Notes: generated by a model from the sequence alone, not told the origin. 7,353 nt of DNA from Actinomycetales bacterium (GCA_028868555.1 JAGWUG010000045.1:1-7353), one strand, 5' to 3'; shown: positions 1 to 6,517, numbered from the stretch's first letter. Program-made: numbers and translations.

Positions 1-1193
1 ACCAGCACGGCAAAGCCAGCTGAGGACAGCGCCATGGCCAGCAACCACGGGCGGTTTGCCTCTTGATAGGCATCGTAGGCGGCAACTGCAACCAGCAGCA
101 ACATTGGTATGGCCAGGGTGGCCGTGTAGTACTGGTGCATACCCGAGACGGCCGAAAACATGACCGCGAAGCTGACAAACCAAACCCCTAAGGCAATCAG
201 GTGCGAGCGGTGCCGACCGCGGATGGCTAGGTAGATGATTGCGATCAGCGTGGCAGGGATCAGCCAGGAAATCTGACCAATGACCTGGTGATAAAACAGG
301 CGGATGAGCGCCGGATGACCGCTGAATGGTGGCGTGAAGGTCTTGAAGCTGACCGCTCCAGTGTGCAGACCGGCCATCTTGCCGGAGTTGCCAAAGCGCC
401 CGAGCGCGTTGTAGCCAAAGACCATTTCCCACGGGTTGTTGTGCAGGGTGTTGCCAATGTACGGGCGGCTGGTCGCGGGCGTCAGCCAAACCGCAAGAAT
501 CCACATCACCGATGCAGCCGCTGAGATTCCTCCCGCAATCACGAGATCCAAGAATCGCTTCAGGCGGTCTCGGTTCGTGACTCCAAACCACCAGGCCAGT
601 GCCAGCGCCGGCCAGACCGCCCAAGCCATGATCATGTACTGCTGGAACGCGAGGGCGATGGCAAGTCCAGCGAAGATGAGGTGTCTGCGAGTCTGGGTTT
701 GCAGGGCAACAGTGATGCAGTAGGCGGCGACGGCCATAGACAGCAGGAAGGCGCTCTCCGGCTCGTTGGAACGGGCGACCGCATTGATTATGGGTGTGCT
801 TGCAAACAGCAGACCCGCAAAGAGCCCAGCCCAGATGCCACCTAGGCGCTTACCCGCGTAGGCGATGAAAATCACGGCCAAGACAGTGGCAACGCCATTT
901 GGTGCTACCACTGCGGCGTTGTGGAAGCCAATCAGTTTGACGAGTATGGCCGGAATCCAGAAGGAGCCGGGAATCTTGTCCAAAGCTAGGAACCCCGCTG
1001 GGTCGGCAGCGCCGAAGAATAGGTTGTGCCAGCTCTGGCTCATGGAGGTTGCCACCATGGCGTAGTAGCCGCTTCGCTCGGCGTGGCTTAGATCCCAGAA
1101 GACGTTGAACGCCGCGAATGCGCTGGTCACGAATAGTCCGCTGAACCAGATGATTGCCTGACGATTCTTCACGCCCCAAGTTTCTTGAAGCAT
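1..1193 (-). CDS. Polytopic GT39/ArnT-like membrane glycosyltransferase (C-terminus beyond left edge)
   Basis: An open minus-strand frame of 397 codons begins at ATG 1193-1191 and runs off the left edge without a stop. The protein has many hydrophobic segments (for example residues about 14-34, 96-113, 119-134, 146-164, 173-203, 216-238, 309-325, 330-350, 358-374). Motifs fit the YkcB/ArnT-like GT39 (PMT_2) group of actinobacteria and firmicutes: SMSQSWHNLFFGAADPAGF (residues 50-68), then LDKIPGSFW (71-79), RSNEPES (141-147), FGYNALGRF (259-267) and MHQYYTATLAIP (352-363). Family members move a sugar from a polyprenyl-phosphate carrier to an acceptor outside the membrane; substrate and acceptor cannot be told here. 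Two usual positions differ from the pattern I remember: DKPP is DKIP and RxNxPD is RSNEPE. The start lies 21 bases after the stop of the upstream glycosyltransferase, so the two are probably co-transcribed. The Shine-Dalgarno match is weak; GTG at codon 8 is an alternative start. Confident in the family, not in the substrate. Confidence 0.85.
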   Translation of the reverse strand, partial: MLQETWGVKNRQAIIWFSGLFVTSAFAAFNVFWDLSHAERSGYYAMVATSMSQSWHNLFFGAADPAGFLALDKIPGSFWIPAILVKLIGFHNAAVVAPNGVATVLAVIFIAYAGKRLGGIWAGLFAGLLFASTPIINAVARSNEPESAFLLSMAVAAYCITVALQTQTRRHLIFAGLAIALAFQQYMIMAWAVWPALALAWWFGVTNRDRLKRFLDLVIAGGISAAASVMWILAVWLTPATSRPYIGNTLHNNPWEMVFGYNALGRFGNSGKMAGLHTGAVSFKTFTPPFSGHPALIRLFYHQVIGQISWLIPATLIAIIYLAIRGRHRSHLIALGVWFVSFAVMFSAVSGMHQYYTATLAIPMLLLVAVAAYDAYQEANRPWLLAMALSSAGFAVL

Positions 1194-1214
1194 GCTGGGC
1201 AGAGCCTGAAGAAG

Positions 1215-2684
1215 CTACTTGGCCACCCGGGTGAATACGTCGATCCAGCTGTGGATTACCGCCTTGCGACGTTCCAGTTTGAATCCCTGCTGAATCAGCA
1301 GGTCACGCAGGTGCGCATACTGAGGCTGCTCGCTGCTCTCCTCCAGCACCAGGATGCGCCTGTGGGCTGCGAACGAACCAACAACGGCATCCGCTGAAAC
1401 GCGCTTGGGATAGAGCCCCGCGGCATGGGAATAGGGAGTGGCCACGGTGAGGTCGGTCAGGTTCTTGGTCTGTTCGGGGTAAGCAATCATGATGCGGGAC
1501 TGACTGGGGCTCTTACGCGCATAGTCGGTGAAGAGAATGCCGTCCCCCGGCTTAGAAACCTCACCGATGGCTGCCGCCACGGTTGCCCAACTGGTGCCCT
1601 TGGCATCGGTGGAGCGGAATTTGCCATAGCTGGGTGCGGCCAGCGCAAGGATGAGCGCCAGAACAAGGTAGGCCGCACGCCGGCTGAAAAGCCAATCAAC
1701 AGCTAGCGCGAGCACAAGCGCCACCTCGGGTGCGGTCATGGAGAGGTAGCGAGCGTCATAGATGCTGCTGCCAAGCAAGCTGTAACCGATGATTGCCGCT
1801 GTGGGCAGAACAATGATGAGGGCGAAGAGACTTAGCAGGTTGGACTGGGCCGGTGCGGCGATGTGACCGCGGAATCGGGCGCCCAGAAGCACCGCAAGGA
1901 TTAGGCCGTTTGCCACCAGTGCCAGGTTGTAGTTGCCCCAGAAAGCTTGTCCAACCAGCACCTCTTCCATAGTGCCCACACCGATGCCAGGCAACCAACC
2001 CACCTGACCCTTCTCGATGATGGCGATCGTGAGGATGTAACCGGCCACGGCAACGGCGATACCCAGCGAAAGCAACCAGGCGCGGAAGGCCGGGCGACTC
2101 TTGGCGAAGACCCAGATGCCCTGAGCCGCGGCCACGAGGATGAGATAGATGAAGAAGTGAATGCCCAGGGCAAGCACGAAGGTGTAGCCAATCCAGAGCC
2201 AGCTGCGGCGTCTCCCCCGGGCGTCAAGTGCCTGCAGAAGAAGCAATAGCAGCAGCGCGCTCAGCAGCGCATCGATGCCGTAGGAACGTGCCTCTGTGGC
2301 GGCCCAAACCAAACGCGGCAGCATTGCCGAGATCAGCAGGGTAAACCAGGCGAGGCGCTCGCCGAAGTGGCGCTTGGCGATGTAGGCCATTACTCCCGCA
2401 GATGCGGCTACAGCTAGTGCGCTCGGGAGGCGCAGCGCAAAGGCCGAGATGCCGGCCACCTGGATGTAGAAGTGCATGAGCATGTAGTAAGTGCCATGAA
2501 CCGCATCGATGACACCCAACATCGAGAGCAGATGCGGCAGGCTGCGGGTGCTGGCGGCGATGGTTGCCACTTCGTCCGCCCAGAGCGATGGGTGGCCAAT
2601 CTGCCAGGCTTCGAAGCCGGCAATGGCGAGCGTGGCAATAGCTAGTCGAAAGCCAAATGATCGAAAACGCAGGGCCTTGGGCAC
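1215..2684 (-). CDS. GT39-like polytopic glycosyltransferase (probable polyprenyl-phosphate-mannose-type mannosyltransferase)
   Basis: Complete gene of 489 codons, GTG start (2684-2682), TAG stop. After a short basic N-terminus and first membrane segment (about 12-28) comes LWADE (34-38), the acidic pair in the first periplasmic loop typical of GT-C glycosyltransferases, then DAVHGTYYMLMH (60-71) and ALRLPSALA (83-91), a combination seen in actinobacterial GT39-like mannosyltransferases. ATEARSYG (129-136) also fits. Roughly ten hydrophobic segments follow, with a leucine-rich one at 140-152, up to about residue 350; the last 130 residues are soluble and likely extracytoplasmic. The enzyme should use a lipid-linked sugar at the outer face of the membrane for cell-wall polysaccharide, lipoglycan or protein glycosylation; which of these is not visible. 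It is the first gene of a likely two-gene unit with the partial glycosyltransferase that follows. GTG is the only reasonable start before the first membrane segment and has no normally spaced Shine-Dalgarno; see the separate leaderless promoter entry. Confidence 0.88.
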   Translation of the reverse strand: MPKALRFRSFGFRLAIATLAIAGFEAWQIGHPSLWADEVATIAASTRSLPHLLSMLGVIDAVHGTYYMLMHFYIQVAGISAFALRLPSALAVAASAGVMAYIAKRHFGERLAWFTLLISAMLPRLVWAATEARSYGIDALLSALLLLLLLQALDARGRRRSWLWIGYTFVLALGIHFFIYLILVAAAQGIWVFAKSRPAFRAWLLSLGIAVAVAGYILTIAIIEKGQVGWLPGIGVGTMEEVLVGQAFWGNYNLALVANGLILAVLLGARFRGHIAAPAQSNLLSLFALIIVLPTAAIIGYSLLGSSIYDARYLSMTAPEVALVLALAVDWLFSRRAAYLVLALILALAAPSYGKFRSTDAKGTSWATVAAAIGEVSKPGDGILFTDYARKSPSQSRIMIAYPEQTKNLTDLTVATPYSHAAGLYPKRVSADAVVGSFAAHRRILVLEESSEQPQYAHLRDLLIQQGFKLERRKAVIHSWIDVFTRVAK

Positions 2685-2696
2685 CCTGCGAGACTA
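2685..2696 (-). promoter_or_regulatory. Candidate leaderless -10 element for the glycosyltransferase pair
   Basis: Reading the minus strand, TAGTCT (2696-2691) is followed by six bases, CGCAGG, and then the GTG start at 2684. TAGTCT fits the TANNNT pattern of actinobacterial -10 boxes, and a distance of about six bases would put the transcript start on the start codon itself. A leaderless mRNA would explain the lack of a normally spaced ribosome binding site (the GG directly touching GTG is too close). No convincing -35 is visible. Another weak candidate lies upstream: TTGGGG (2744-2739), 17 bases, TAAGAG (2721-2716). Confidence 0.4.
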
Positions 2697-2757
2697 GGCG
2701 TCTTGCCTGAAGATTCTCTTAAGTTTGCGGTCAGGAAACCCCAAGGTTCACGAGCCT

Positions 2758-2773
2758 GTAACCACCCGTAACC
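2758..2773. repeat. GTAACC direct repeat, 10-base period, in the divergent promoter region
   Basis: GTAACC occurs at 2758-2763 and again at 2768-2773, exactly ten bases apart, so both copies face the same side of the helix. The pair lies about 80-90 bases upstream of cysK and also upstream of the divergent glycosyltransferase gene. It could be a site for a regulator, but two six-base copies are a small signal. Confidence 0.25.
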
Positions 2774-2810
2774 GAACGCAATAAAGGTTTTGGGCTTCAA
2801 CCAGCGGGGA

Positions 2811-2850
2811 TAAACTTTTTGACACCACCACCACTTCTCAAGGGGAAATC
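2811..2850 (+). promoter_or_regulatory. cysK -10 candidate and ribosome binding site
   Basis: TAAACT at 2811-2816 is a plausible -10 hexamer that would give a leader of roughly 27 bases. The -35 region is poor: TTTTGG at 2788-2793 with a 17-base spacer, or TTGGGC at 2790-2795 with 15. The ribosome binding site is clear: AGGGG at 2841-2845, five bases before the ATG at 2851, which fixes the cysK start. No riboswitch-like structure is apparent in this short leader. Confidence 0.45.
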
Positions 2851-3795
2851 ATGGCGCTGTACAACAACATCACCGAGGCTTTTGGCAACACTCCGCTGGT
2901 TCGTCTGAACCGCATCATCGAGGGTCAGGCCAACGTTTACGCCAAGCTCGAGTTCTACAACCCATCGTCGTCGGTCAAGGACCGTCTGGCGATTGCCATG
3001 GTTGACGCCGCAGAGGCATCTGGCGAGCTGAAGGCAGGTGGCACCATCATCGAGGCCACCTCCGGTAACACCGGTATCGGTCTTGCCATGGTTGGTGCAG
3101 CCCGCGGCTACCGCGTGATCCTCACCATGCCTGAGACCATGAGCACCGAGCGCAAGGTTCTGCTTCGCGCCTACGGTGCCGAGCTGGTTCTTACCCCTGG
3201 CCCAGAGGGCATGAAGGGTGCGGTAAGCAAGGCCGAGGAACTTGGCAAGGAGATCGAGGGTTCCATCCTGGTTCGCCAGTTCGACAACCCTGCTGGTCCA
3301 AAGATTCACCGCGAGACCACCGCCGAAGAAATCTGGCGTGACCTCGATGGCAAGGTTGATGCACTTGTTGCCGGTTCGGGTACCGGCGGTACCGTGACCG
3401 GTGCTGGCCGTCGCCTCAAGGAGCTCAACCCAGACCTCAAGGTCTTCGTGGTTGAGCCTGCAGCCTCCCCAATCCTCTCGGGTGGAGCCCCTGGCCCTCA
3501 CCCACTGGCCGGCATCGGTCCAAACTTTGTTCCATCCATCCTCGACACCACCGTCTACGACGAGGTCTTCGACGCAGTGAACGAGAACAGCTTCATCTGG
3601 GCTCGCCGCACCGCCACCGAAGAGGGCATCCTGGTTGGTATCTCGTCCGGTTCGGCCATCTGGGCAGCCAACGAGGTCTCCAAGCGCCCTGAGTTCGCCG
3701 GCAAGAACGTGGTTGTAATCATTCCTTCGTTCGGTGAGCGCTACCTGTCGAGCGTCCTCTACAAGGACCTCACCGACCAGTACACCGCCAAATAG
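2851..3795 (+). CDS. cysK: Cysteine synthase A (O-acetylserine sulfhydrylase), PLP-dependent
   Basis: Complete 314-residue protein, the usual length for CysK. It makes L-cysteine and acetate from O-acetylserine and sulfide in the cytoplasm. Visible signatures: NTPLVRLNR near the N-terminus (13-21); PSSSVKDR (38-45) with Lys43 as the Schiff-base lysine for PLP; the substrate loop TSGNTG (70-75); QFDNPAGPKIH (143-153); the phosphate-binding glycine loop GTGGT (177-181); and GISSGS (263-268) near the pyridine nitrogen. These mark type-II fold cysteine synthase rather than cystathionine beta-synthase, since there is no C-terminal CBS pair. The start has a strong Shine-Dalgarno five bases away. 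Codons are strongly biased to a few C-ending forms, consistent with high expression. The next gene, serine acetyltransferase, begins 21 bases after the stop, so the two steps of the pathway are together. CysM is the main alternative name, but length and motifs favour CysK. Confidence 0.97.
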   Translation: MALYNNITEAFGNTPLVRLNRIIEGQANVYAKLEFYNPSSSVKDRLAIAMVDAAEASGELKAGGTIIEATSGNTGIGLAMVGAARGYRVILTMPETMSTERKVLLRAYGAELVLTPGPEGMKGAVSKAEELGKEIEGSILVRQFDNPAGPKIHRETTAEEIWRDLDGKVDALVAGSGTGGTVTGAGRRLKELNPDLKVFVVEPAASPILSGGAPGPHPLAGIGPNFVPSILDTTVYDEVFDAVNENSFIWARRTATEEGILVGISSGSAIWAANEVSKRPEFAGKNVVVIIPSFGERYLSSVLYKDLTDQYTAK

Positions 3796-3816
3796 TTCTG
3801 GGCAAGTAGCTTCTAG

Positions 3817-4344
3817 GTGTTCGGCAGAATCTCCGAGGATATCCGCACCGGCCTGGCTCTAGACCCGGCCGCTCGTAGCGGATTCGAACTGGTGCTAACC
3901 ACACCGGGGATTCACGCTATCTGGACCTACCGCGTTGCCCACCAGCTCTGGAAGGGTCACTTCTACCTACTGGCTCGCTTGGTCAGCAACTGGGCCAAGT
4001 TCTGGACCGGCATTGAGATTCACCCAGGCGCTCAGATTGGTCGCCGCTTCGTGATCGATCACGGCAATGGTGTTGTCATCGGCGAGACTGCGGTTATCGG
4101 CGACGACGTGATGATGTTCCACCAGGTCACTCTGGGCTCCCGCGAGGGCATCCGCACCAAGCGCCACCCAACCATCGGCAACAAGGTGGTTCTGGGAGCC
4201 GGCGCCAAGATCATCGGCAACATCACCATTGGCGACAACAGTTACGTTGGCGCAAACGCCGTGGTCACCAAGAGCGTTGGCGAATACTCAACCGTGGTTG
4301 GCACCAATCAGGTGCGCCACACGGTTGGCTCATACGCTATCTAG
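3817..4344 (+). CDS. cysE: Serine O-acetyltransferase, short (EpsC-like) type
   Basis: 175 residues from a GTG start. It acetylates L-serine with acetyl-CoA to O-acetylserine, the substrate of the upstream CysK. The N-terminal DPAARS (16-21) and [13 protein letters not shown] (33-45) are the reduced helical domain; from about residue 64 the protein is a left-handed beta helix of hexapeptide repeats. Active-site residues by comparison with Haemophilus CysE (from memory): Glu67 in GIEIHPGA at the Asp143 position, as in other short enzymes; His82 in IDHG (His158); Arg116-His117 in KRHP (Arg192-His193). The loop usually reading LGGTGK is LGSREG (106-111). The last residues, SYAI, end in Ile175, the residue that inserts into the CysK active site in known cysteine synthase complexes. 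An in-frame TAG directly precedes the GTG (3814-3816), so no earlier start is possible. There is no good ribosome binding site; translation is probably coupled to cysK, 21 bases upstream. Confidence 0.95.
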   Translation: MFGRISEDIRTGLALDPAARSGFELVLTTPGIHAIWTYRVAHQLWKGHFYLLARLVSNWAKFWTGIEIHPGAQIGRRFVIDHGNGVVIGETAVIGDDVMMFHQVTLGSREGIRTKRHPTIGNKVVLGAGAKIIGNITIGDNSYVGANAVVTKSVGEYSTVVGTNQVRHTVGSYAI

Positions 4345-4354
4345 TCACCGATGC

Positions 4355-4387
4355 CGCTTCCGCGGCGAAGCGCGTCTCCTGGCGGAG
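4355..4387. terminator. Small tandem hairpins between convergent cysE and amylosucrase genes
   Basis: CGCTTC (4355-4360) pairs with GAAGCG (4367-4372) around a six-base loop, and CTCC (4376-4379) pairs with GGAG (4384-4387) around TGGC. They fill the 61-base gap between two genes that end toward each other, where a bidirectional terminator is expected. There is no T tract on either side, so a standard intrinsic terminator is not shown; weak support. Confidence 0.35.
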
Positions 4388-4405
4388 CTGGGCAAATATG
4401 CGCTG

Positions 4406-6334
4406 CTAGGCCTGGCGCAGCCAACGCACCTCGTAAGGTGCCAGCATGATTCCGTCATTCAGCCAGATGTGCTGACCGGTCAGCTCATCCACCACTTCAC
4501 CGTAGAGACCCGATAGTTCATCGGTGTTGGCAAAACGGTTCTGGTCGTTCAGGTTGTAGACCTGCACCATATTGCCTGCCGGGTGGAATCGGTCGAAGAA
4601 GGCAACTCCCGCTCCCCTGCCAGCACGCACCTTGGTGGCTACACCGGCGTGGAGTGATTCCAGGCGGCGACGGGTGTCAATCAGTCGCTGCATGCGCGAG
4701 CGAATCTGCCCGGCAACGCTGTGTCCGAGGTTTCCGTCTGCGGCCGCGATGGCGGTGTCCCAGTCCATCTTCGGGCGGTGGAGCCAGCGGTTGTCTTCGG
4801 CCTTGGCCGGGTCGTTTACGAACGAGTCGTCGTTGAACAAACCAATCTCGTCACCCATGTAGATCAGCGGGATTCCACCGAAACCGAAGATCATCGAGTA
4901 GGCGCAAATGTAGCGGTCAATGGCGCGCTGCAGGCGGTTGTGGTCACCGCTCTCCAAGGCAACCTGGATGCCTGCGAGGCTGGCCGCGGTTCCCGAGGTA
5001 CGGCGCTCACCGCTCTGTGCATCGGTCTGGAAGTCGGCGCCACGGGCATCGGAGCCATAGAACTTGCCGGTGAAGTAGTCGGCCAGGAACATGCGGTGTT
5101 CGTGACCACTCAGGCCCAGTCGAGCGGCATCGTGGTCATCAATGGCCCAGCCGATGTCGTCGTGGCAGCGCAGGTAGATGCCCCAGGCGGTGTTGTTGGG
5201 GATGGCCTTGAAGCGGCTCATGGACAGTTCCATGAGTCGGGCATCCTTGGCGGCGATTGAGCTCCAGATCTGCACCATGAGGCTGTTGTGGTAGGCCAGG
5301 TCGGACACCTTGCCGGAGCGCTGGCCCTCGCCGAGGTAGGCGCCAACCTGAGCAGGACCAACGATTGCCTCGGCCTTGAAGATCAACGATGGGTTGAGGA
5401 TGCGGCTGAACGAGCGCAGCGCCTGAGTGATGCTGTGAACCTCGTCCTGGTTCTGGCAGTTGGTACCGAGGCGCTTCCAAATGAATGCGATTGCATCAAG
5501 GCGGAGGCAGTCAACACCGTGGTTGGCCAGGTTGCCGATGATGTCGGCGAACTCGCAGAACACGTTTGGATTGCTCCAGTTGACGTCCCACTGGTACGAG
5601 TTGAAGGTGGTCCAGACCCAACCATTGAGGCGGTCGTCCCAGGTGAAGTTACCCGGTGCAAAGTCTGGGAAGACCTCGGGCAGGGTGGCCTCAAACTGGT
5701 CTGGCATGTGGCGGTCTGGGTAGATGTAGAAGTAGTCGCGGTAGTGCGGGTCTCCCTGACGAGCCTTCTCGGCCCACTCGTGCTCCAGGGCAACGTGGTT
5801 GAGCACTAGGTCGAGGGTGAGCGAGATGCCGTTCTCATGGAGTTTCTTCGCGGTGGACTTCAGCTCTGCCATGGTGCCCAGGTCTTCGCGCAGCTTGCGG
5901 TAGTCCATTACGGCGTAGCCACCGTCGTTGGCGCCCGGACGTGGCTGCAGGATTGGCATCAGGTGCAGGTAGCTGACGCCGAGGCCGCGCAGGTAGTCCA
6001 CGCGCGAGTTCAGACCGGCCAGGTCCTTGTCAAAGAGTTCTGTGTAGCAGACATAGCCAATGGTGTCGTTGCGCTGGAACCAGTCCGGCTGCAGCACACG
6101 CTCACGGTCGCGCTGCACCAACTCGGCGTCGCGCTGCTTGTGGCTGGCGGCCATCACCTCGATGAGCTTCGGAACGATGTAGCCCAAGTCATAGGCGCCG
6201 CGCAGTCCCTCAATGAGGTCCTCGCCCCAGCGGTCAAAGCGATCCAGCAGGTCTTGCGCTCCCCTGGCGCGGTTTCCAACCAGCGCCTGCAGCTGCTCGC
6301 GCGCAGCGCTGAATTCGTGGGAATGTGTAGCCAT
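4406..6334 (-). CDS. Amylosucrase-type GH13 (subfamily 4) glucosyltransferase / sucrose-cleaving enzyme
   Basis: 642 residues, close to the roughly 640 of characterised amylosucrases, aligning along its whole length with Neisseria polysaccharea amylosucrase as I recall it. These enzymes split sucrose, release fructose and add glucose to an alpha-1,4-glucan; some relatives mainly hydrolyse sucrose. Order: N-terminal helical region (1-90); (beta/alpha)8 barrel with DLVLNH (175-180), nucleophile Asp280 in RLDAIAF, acid/base Glu322 in KAEAIV, transition-state Asp392 in HDDIG; C-terminal beta domain ending APYEVRWL (632-639). The sucrose-pocket Asp/Arg pair (Asp144 and Arg509 in Neisseria) appears as Asp137 in NDGGYAV and Arg516 in DNRWLHRP. 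No signal peptide, so cytoplasmic. The frame is open 31 codons further (to 6427), but ATG 6334 has AGGGG five bases upstream and gives the family-like N-terminus; the longer form would cover the promoter. Its divergent neighbour is a GH31 glucosidase, suggesting a joint alpha-glucoside module. Sucrose hydrolase activity is the main alternative. Confidence 0.92.
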   Translation of the reverse strand: MATHSHEFSAAREQLQALVGNRARGAQDLLDRFDRWGEDLIEGLRGAYDLGYIVPKLIEVMAASHKQRDAELVQRDRERVLQPDWFQRNDTIGYVCYTELFDKDLAGLNSRVDYLRGLGVSYLHLMPILQPRPGANDGGYAVMDYRKLREDLGTMAELKSTAKKLHENGISLTLDLVLNHVALEHEWAEKARQGDPHYRDYFYIYPDRHMPDQFEATLPEVFPDFAPGNFTWDDRLNGWVWTTFNSYQWDVNWSNPNVFCEFADIIGNLANHGVDCLRLDAIAFIWKRLGTNCQNQDEVHSITQALRSFSRILNPSLIFKAEAIVGPAQVGAYLGEGQRSGKVSDLAYHNSLMVQIWSSIAAKDARLMELSMSRFKAIPNNTAWGIYLRCHDDIGWAIDDHDAARLGLSGHEHRMFLADYFTGKFYGSDARGADFQTDAQSGERRTSGTAASLAGIQVALESGDHNRLQRAIDRYICAYSMIFGFGGIPLIYMGDEIGLFNDDSFVNDPAKAEDNRWLHRPKMDWDTAIAAADGNLGHSVAGQIRSRMQRLIDTRRRLESLHAGVATKVRAGRGAGVAFFDRFHPAGNMVQVYNLNDQNRFANTDELSGLYGEVVDELTGQHIWLNDGIMLAPYEVRWLRQA

Positions 6335-6369
6335 GAGAACCCCTAGAGTTGTGCCTTTGCGCCAGTTTA
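6335..6369 (-). promoter_or_regulatory. Ribosome binding site and -10 candidate for the amylosucrase gene
   Basis: On the minus strand AGGGG (6344-6340) lies five bases before ATG 6334 and decides this start over the upstream in-frame ATG at 6427. TAAACT (6369-6364), the same hexamer as the cysK -10 candidate, would give a leader of about 22 bases. A clear -35 at normal spacing is missing (CAGTTT at 6392-6387, 17-base spacer), which could mean an activator is needed or that the real promoter is elsewhere. RBS call strong, -10 tentative. Confidence 0.5.
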
Positions 6370-6400
6370 CGGCCGCCAAAACGGTCAAACTGTAACGGGC

Positions 6401-6442
6401 TGCAAACCGATACAAACTGGTTATCAAACCACCCCCGGTTTG
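6401..6442. promoter_or_regulatory. Cluster of AACC/GGTT inverted repeats upstream of the amylosucrase gene
   Basis: Three dyads overlap here. TGCAAACCGATACA (6401-6414) fits 8 of 10 fixed positions of the LacI/GalR-type pattern TGNAANCGNTTNCA. TGGTT-ATCA-AACCA spans 6418-6431. CAAACC-ACCCCC-GGTTTG spans 6425-6442 with perfect six-base arms. CAAAC recurs at 6386, 6403, 6413 and 6425. The cluster sits 71-108 bases upstream of the amylosucrase ATG and about 75-115 upstream of the GH31 start, as expected for binding sites shared by divergent genes. The bound protein is unknown and no regulator gene is in the window. Confidence 0.45.
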
Positions 6443-6475
6443 AGAAATATCCTCTAAATAGCCGACATTTTTCCG

Positions 6476-6489
6476 TGCAAGCGGTTACC
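6476..6489. promoter_or_regulatory. LacI/GalR-family operator overlapping the GH31 promoter
   Basis: TGCAAGCGGTTACC matches TGNAANCGNTTNCA at 9 of 10 fixed positions, including the central CG; only the last A is C. It lies 29-42 bases before the GH31 ATG, over the -35 region of the candidate leaderless promoter, a place where a bound repressor would block RNA polymerase. LacI-family repressors that respond to maltose, sucrose or trehalose commonly bind such sites beside alpha-glucosidase genes in actinobacteria. That the effector is one of these sugars is inference. Confidence 0.65.
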
Positions 6490-6505
6490 GTTTTGGGCAG
6501 CGTTT

Positions 6506-6517
6506 TAGCATTGGTGC
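6506..6517 (+). promoter_or_regulatory. Leaderless -10 element of the GH31 gene
   Basis: TAGCAT (6506-6511, TANNNT pattern) is followed by six bases, TGGTGC, and then ATG 6518, placing the transcript start at the A of the start codon. No purine-rich ribosome binding site precedes this ATG, which supports a leaderless mRNA. The same TAG of the box is an in-frame stop, so the frame cannot begin further upstream. A -35 is weak: GGTTAC at 6483-6488 gives a 17-base spacer and lies inside the LacI-type operator. Confidence 0.5.

Noticed and set aside
850..1179. Minus-strand open frame of 109 codons inside the partial glycosyltransferase
   Set aside because: It is a shifted frame of the real membrane protein, which reads through with coherent GT39 motifs; the product is Arg-rich and without hydrophobic structure.
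2819..2824. Perfect TTGACA -35 hexamer upstream of cysK
   Set aside because: At the 16-18 base spacing the sequence is GGGGAA, the ribosome binding site, with no -10; a transcript from it would begin inside the coding region.
2797..3501. Long minus-strand open frame of 234 codons opposite cysK
   Set aside because: It lies wholly antisense to a certain, highly expressed gene, has no recognisable domain, and is explained by the C/G-rich third positions of cysK.
4721..6346. Three long plus-strand open frames (4721-5260, 5288-5809, 5837-6346) opposite the amylosucrase gene
   Set aside because: They are in the antisense frame that mirrors the amylosucrase codons, and their valine/alanine/glutamate-rich composition is typical of such shadows; no start signals or domains.
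6335..6427. Upstream in-frame extension of the amylosucrase (start at 6427)
   Set aside because: The 31 extra residues have no family match, the upstream ATG has no ribosome binding site, and the region holds operator-like repeats; ATG 6334 has AGGGG five bases upstream.
6425..6442. CAAACC-N6-GGTTTG hairpin considered as a transcription terminator
   Set aside because: It lies in a divergent intergenic region upstream of both genes and has no T tract, so a DNA-binding dyad is more sensible.
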